DNA from: Dipteronia dyeriana
Lineage: Eukaryota > Streptophyta > Magnoliopsida > Sapindales > Sapindaceae
Length of the DNA: 64,000 bases
Direction: 5' to 3'
NCBI GenBank assembly: GCA_032871835.1
Contig: CM065297.1
Span: forward strand, 16,599,098-16,663,097
Positions within the stretch are counted from its first letter, which is position 1. Each line of letters opens with the position of its first letter. Positions 59,805-64,000 of the stretch are shown piece after piece. The translations under genes were made by a program, and so were the position numbers. The notes under the pieces were generated by a model. That model was not told the DNA's origin. It made no database searches and worked only from the letters and a program-made list of their open reading frames with translations.

Positions 59805-60596
59805 AAAGAGAACATCGATCATGATCAGTTTCTAAAGGTCCAAAGGAATAAATGGACTCAAGAAGCATTAATCAACGTTGGGTGTCGGTTAAAGTACATA
59901 TGCAACATAGAGGACATACTACGTAAGGAAAGGAAGCATGCTGATTTTATGGTGAGTTGTTTCAAGCAATTCGGTCAGTTCCCTACAAATTGGTTGTTCT
60001 CTGCTCAGATCGTACACAACATATTGTTGAGGGAAATTCAGATAGATGGTGCATCTGAGAACGAGTTGTGGTTTTCGGTTGGTGGGAAGAAGACAAGATT
60101 TGGACAGAGAGAATTTTGTTTGGTGACCGGTTTAAGGTTTGGGAAAATCTCTGAAATTATTAACACGCCTTATGTGGCAAATGAAAACGGCATCCACAAA
60201 AGATATTGGCCTGACGAAGAAGCCGAAGATTTGAAGTTGTCCACTGTGTATGATCGATTTGTAGCTGGTAACTTCCTGGAGGCCGATGATTTATTGAAGA
60301 TGGCACTGTTCTTGATAGCAAACAATGTATTGTTTGCTCAACCATTTGATAAAAAAGTCACCCCTTGGCTTTTTAATTTGGTTGATGATTTGGAGGCATT
60401 CAATGGTTTTGCATGGGGACACTATGTGTTCAAGATGAAGCTGCATTACTTGAGGCATGGTTTTAAGTCAAGAAACTCAAAGAAGAGGTATGGCAAGGTC
60501 AGGTACCGGTTATACGGTTTCCCGTGGGCTGTTGAGGTTAGTTCCTATTATTATTCTATTCTTTCTGTCTCTATAGCTTTAAAAAGCTTAAATTAA
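59805..60596 (+). pseudogene. DUF1985-domain gene fragment in element F
   Basis: The frame is open from a TTTACAG acceptor (exon start 59805) through 60596, about 263 codons. The first ATG in the frame is 59949. Domain words: GCRLKYICNIEDI, FKQFGQFPTNWLFSAQIVHNILLREIQ, ELWFSVGGKKTRFGQREFCLVTGLRFG, PWLFNLVDDLEAFNGFAWGHYVFKM, YRLYGFPWAVEV. These match DUF1985, which in plants is usually fused to a Ulp1-like SUMO protease carried by MULEs. No protease catalytic part follows; the sequence meets the antisense transposase fragment instead. A GT at 60537-60538 after PWAVE may be a donor site. The missing 3' half makes it a truncated copy. Confidence 0.78.
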
Positions 60597-60703
60597 TTAT
60601 ATGTAACAAAATTAAGAACATATAAAGTAATATATATTAATCAACAAAAAGGGAGGTTGCTGCATGCATTAATATATATTAACTATTAAGGTTTTTTTTT
60701 TCA

Positions 60704-61386
60704 GGTATGAGCGATGGAGCAGACCCTCTGTGATCACCATCTGTTGAATCCAAACTCATTACATGATGATATGTTGCCTCATCATTCACACCCTCACGAC
60801 TTCCACCATCACCAATGTAATCTTTATCAAAATCCTCTAATCCATACTCACTATGGGAATTTTACTCTGGAATCAAACTCTCATCCTCGTTAATTGTTGG
60901 GTCCTCAAAAATAACAGGGTTTCCAGTCGGGGTTTGAAAAACATTATCAGTTATTGGTATAGAACCCAAAACGTTGTTGCTTCCACCACCGAATTGAAAC
61001 TGTGCCGTCAATTGTTGTACAAAATTTTGATAAACAGGTTGAACAGTAGGAACACCCAAATGATCGGGTTGTACACTAACTTTCTTAACAACACTAACAT
61101 ACACCTCCGGAACATGTCCACCATCGCACAACAACATTTTCACATCGCTATCATCTTTAATTTTTGGTCGGGCTGGCCTAAGCCTAAGCCTAACCCCGGT
61201 ATCAACCAAAGTTCTTAACTCAATACTAAACCTTGTTAAGTAAACATTCGCAACACCTTGTACAACTCTGGACAACTCACTGTAGGTCAAATTCCTACAA
61301 ACTTTCACAAACTCTGTTTCACCACCCTCGTAAAAGTTTCCCACCCATTTACCACCATAAGTGATTACCAATTTCATTGGGTCCAT
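60704..61386 (-). pseudogene. MULE transposase, N-terminal fragment
   Basis: The start is at 61386 (MDPMKLVITYGGKWVG), just after a TGCAG acceptor-like site. The N-terminal domain reads FYEGGETEFVKVCRNLTYSELSRVVQ, typical of plant MuDR-like proteins ahead of the DNA-binding region. It continues with a Pro/Gln/Gly-rich linker, stops at 60862, and acidic linker sequence remains readable to about 60704 (SEYGLEDFDKDYIGDGG). No zinc finger, DDE catalytic core or SWIM finger is present, so the element is non-autonomous. It converges with the DUF1985 fragment. Confidence 0.75.
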
Positions 61387-61464
61387 TCCTGCATTTCAAC
61401 AAATCAAAATCTCACATTTAGAATACAATTTATTAAACAAGTCACAAATTATACAAGGTGCAAC

Positions 61465-62350
61465 CTATTAAACACAGCATGACAACCCAATTAAACACAC
61501 AAGGGTAAACCAGTTTAAACACACCAGGCCATACCGATTGAAACACACCAGACCATACCACATTAAGCAAACCACGACAAACCAATTACACACACCATGG
61601 CACACTAAATTAAACACACCAGGGCATAACACATTAAACACACCATGCCAAACCAATTAAACACACTATACAAACAACATTACAAATACAATGGAGCACC
61701 ATATTCAACAAACCATGACAAACAAATTAAACACACTACGGCAATAAATTAAACACACCAGGGATAATAAATTAAACAACAATTAAACACACCATGTCAA
61801 ATCAATTAAACACACTATACAAACGACATTACAAATACAATGGAACACAACATTCATAAAACCATGAAAAACAAATTAAACACACGAGGGAAAACCAATT
61901 AAACACACTACGGTAATAAATTAAACGCATTAGGGCATAACAATTAAACACACTAGGGCATAACAATTAAACACACCATGCCAAACTAATTAAACACACT
62001 ATACAAACAACATTACAAATACAATGGAACACCACATTCAACAAACCATGAAAAACAAATTAAACACACGAGGGAAAACCAATTAAACACACTATGGCAA
62101 TAAATTAAACACACCAGAGATAATAAATTAAACACACTAGAGCATAACAATTAAACACACCATGTCAAACCAATTAAACACACTATCAAACAACATTACA
62201 AATACAATGGAACACCACATTCAACAAACCATGAAAAACAAATTAAACACACGAGGGATAATAAATTAAACATACCAGGGATAATAAATTAAACACACCA
62301 AGCGATTTCAATTAAACACACCACGGTTTAACAATAAAACACACCAAAGT
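61465..62350 (-). repeat. Minisatellite array with TGTGTTTAATT core (right, inverted)
   Basis: Dozens of diverged units on plus of type AATTAAACACACCAGGG(CATAAC), that is TGTGTTTAATT on minus. A higher-order unit of about 175 bp containing AACATTACAAATACAATGGA recurs at about 61678, 61825, 62008 and 62193. It lies just upstream of the transposase start. Confidence 0.85.
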
Positions 62351-62939
62351 TAGCTATCTCCTTCAACCTATATTCATTGTAATCTGCATATGAAACAAAA
62401 AAAATAGGGTTTCTAATACATATCTCTAGAAGAAGGGCCTTCAGAATCTGGATTCATCATAAAAACCTCACCCAAAATCCGTGAAATACAAAACTCAATC
62501 CCTAAATTTCAAACCAAATCTATATGATATATATATATATATATATATAATGAATTATAAAAACATAACAAATGCCTTTGTAGACAATGGCAGCAGTTTC
62601 AACAACAATGGCGGAAACTGAAGAGAGAGGAGACAAAATTTTAGAAAAAATTACTATGGTGTGAGAGAACAGTTGAGGAAATTGAAGAGAGAGAGAGAGA
62701 CAAAATTTCAGACAAAAAAAGGGACATTTGTATGTGTGTGACAGTTGAAGAAAGAAGAGACAGTAGAAGAGAGAAGATGATTTTTCAGACAAATATGTAG
62801 AAGAGAGAGCAATAGGGCGTGAGATGTAGAAGGCGTGAGATGTAGAAGAAGAGAGAGCAGTAGGGCGTGAGATGTAGAAGAGAGAGAAGATAAAGAAATT
62901 ATGTATAAATAAGTAATTAAACAATTATTGAGTAAATGA
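62351..62939. other. Right subterminal region of element F
   Basis: A TA run at 62527-62548 and a GA-rich zone (about 62610-62890) with repeats of GGGCGTGAGATGTAGAAG. The minus frame 62924-62520 is low-complexity Phe/Leu/Ser and not convincing as a gene. Confidence 0.5.
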
Positions 62940-63052
62940 GGGGTATTTCAGTCTTCACAACCAAAAAATGGGTAAAAACAATAAATTTATTAATGTTGGG
63001 TAAAAACAATACAACACCTTAATTTTAGACTAGAAAGGGTTATTTTCTCTTC
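62940..63052 (-). repeat. Right terminal inverted repeat of element F
   Basis: Read on minus it repeats the left end words, including TAAATTTATTGTTTTTACC. It ends near TTATTTTCTCTTC, beyond which the D LTR resumes. Confidence 0.7.
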
Positions 63053-63217
63053 TTTTTTTTTTAAATCTCTGTCCATGCATCATGACTTGTTTGCGTGTAT
63101 ATATATATATATATAATGTTTGTATCAAGTATTTGCATCATATGTAAATTCTTCTTTTGACTAATGTTTCATGTGCATACACCAATTTGCATCCAATGCA
63201 ATCTCTAGTGTTATTAA

Positions 63218-63266
<49 letters not shown>

Positions 63267-63698
63267 TATCCTTTTCAAATATATCTAATATATTAAAAGT
63301 GATAATAAGTATTTTAAATTTAAACTTAAATTTAAATACTTAGATAAAAATAATCCTATTATTTTATCTTCACCTAAATCCAAATATCAACTAACGTTCT
63401 CCAATTAATAGTTAATTAATAATTCATAATTATCAATATAATTAAATAATCTAATTATTTAATTAATATAACTATTAACATTCATTAAATAAATAATCTC
63501 TTTATTCAATTAATTCCTGAATAAACACGTGTCACTTTCGTAACACAATTAATTGGACAATCCAATTAATTAACAGTGACCATTGTTACCTAAATCGATC
63601 GGGCTAGCAAGGAGACCTAATGGACCCACAGTATTTTGAGCTCCAATAATCATCAGAATCATTAATTAAACTCTTTAATTAATATTCCTTAATTATTA
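63053..63698 (-). repeat. 5' LTR of element D, second part, truncated
   Basis: It resumes at TTTAAATCTCTGTCCATGCATCA and follows the D and C LTRs, with an AT run at about 63221-63261. It stops inside the TTAATTATTA word at about 63698. The remaining part of the LTR (several hundred bp, ending in CCCCAACA) is missing. Confidence 0.87.
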
Positions 63699-64000
63699 AA
63701 ACTCCAAGTAGCCGCCAACACTTTGTCTTTCTTGTCTTTCTTAGATGGCTTCTTGGTGCACTCACTAGCAAAGTGACCAAAACCATGAAAATTATAGCAT
63801 TGAACCTCTTTCTTGTTCATGGCTTGACTATTCTTCTCAATCCTTAGAGATGATGTTCTCTTGACTCCCTTTTCCTTAGAAGACTTGCCTCTAGGCTTGT
63901 CATTCTTCTTTAGAAACTTCTTGAACCTTCTAACCAAAAGAGTCATCTCTTCATTTTCATCATCACTCTCCTCCTCAATAGCATTGAGAGCGATTCCCTT
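63699..64000 (-). pseudogene. Element G: Copia gag fragment, continues beyond the window
   Basis: Minus-strand frame entering from the right edge to 63689: FKKFLKKNDKPRGK, then MNKKEVQCYNFHGFGHFASEC. This is a gag zinc-knuckle region in which the second Cys is Phe, so the CCHC set is incomplete. It is followed by KKPSKKDKKDKVLAATWS. It is unlike the gags of C and D. The rest of its pol should lie to the left but is replaced by the D LTR, so the junction is a deletion or recombination point. Confidence 0.8.

Larger units (their letters stand above)
57962..63052. mobile_element. Element F: MULE-type DNA transposon with DUF1985 gene (Kaonashi-like), nested in element D
   Basis: The ends are related over about 80 bp as inverted repeats. 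Both carry TTTATTG(T) words and share AAATTTATTGTTTTTACC (left about 58022-58042; right read on minus about 62970-62990). The interior holds a plus-strand DUF1985 gene and a minus-strand MULE transposase N-terminus, a combination known from Ulp1-carrying (Kaonashi) MULEs. Outer limits are estimated from the intact copy of the D LTR. A 9-bp target duplication is not clear. It also contains two inverted minisatellite arrays. Confidence 0.75.
37988..63698 (-). mobile_element. Element D: Ty1/Copia retrotransposon hosting E and F, right end lost
   Basis: Second copy of the element C family. The left LTR is split by element E (37988-39359 and 51087-51878), and the right LTR is split by element F (57331 to about 57961, and about 63053-63698). 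The coding order on minus is gag, protease, integrase, RT, RNase H (55796 to 51900). Without E and F its length is about 8.9 kb; element C is 9.4 kb. The difference is mainly the missing outer part of the right LTR. The right target duplication cannot be checked because that end is gone. Confidence 0.88.

Noticed and set aside
60704..60730. A possible second exon of the DUF1985 gene after a TTTCAG acceptor
   Set aside because: The sequence is better explained as the end of the antisense transposase linker, and the putative exon has a stop at its second codon.
62520..62924. Minus-strand frame of 134 codons, Phe/Leu/Ser-rich
   Set aside because: It is the reverse reading of a GA-rich repeat zone; no domain or conserved motif.
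1..64000. tRNA or rRNA genes
   Set aside because: I looked for cloverleaf-type blocks and conserved rRNA words by eye and saw none; tRNA-like matches were only the short primer-binding sites.

Overview
The window is nuclear DNA of a flowering plant, most likely a eudicot. The evidence is spliced genes with GT-AG introns, AT-rich spacers, a plant phosphoinositide kinase, and plant-type Gypsy (Tat and Athila), Copia and MULE elements. I cannot name the species. Only about the first 8 kb is ordinary gene space. The rest is a stack of nested transposable elements, nearly all on the minus strand and nearly all broken by stops or frameshifts.

1-8.2 kb: the last five exons of a plus-strand PIP5K gene (1145-3536) converge on a complete seven-exon minus-strand SF3A2 gene (4611-8017), which encodes the U2 snRNP protein SF3a66. 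SF3A2 has one GC-AG intron, a solo LTR with a perfect 5-bp target duplication in another intron, and site-II-like TGGGCC motifs upstream.

8.2-37.4 kb: a pair of inverted-repeat arms (about 8.2-9.0 and 37.0-37.35 kb) with a hAT-like insertion and a small hairpin MITE in or beside the left arm. Between the arms sits element A (9152-36779), a Tat-lineage Ty3/Gypsy element with an antisense accessory ORF. Element A was itself hit twice: by element B (15092-21382, Ty3/Gypsy) in its integrase, and by element C (23884-33313, Ty1/Copia) between its protease and reverse transcriptase regions.

38.0-64 kb: element D (from 37988), a second member of the element C Copia family. Element E (39360-51081), an Athila-type Gypsy element with a perfect ATCCT target duplication, is nested in its left LTR. 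Element F (about 57962-63052), a MULE carrying a DUF1985 gene, is nested in its right LTR. At about 63.70 kb the right LTR breaks off into an unrelated Copia gag fragment (G).

The most unusual object is inside element E. Between its integrase and 3' LTR, where Athila elements may carry an env-like gene, it holds an intronless, nearly full-length copy of a LONELY GUY (cytokinin-activating phosphoribohydrolase) gene with one frameshift. Next to it is a 183-codon intact ORF of unknown function with a cysteine cluster. Also notable are the inverted minisatellite arrays in the MULE, the antisense ORF of element A, and the absence of a gag zinc knuckle in both C and D. All domain calls rest on reading translations and remembered family motifs; no database search was run.
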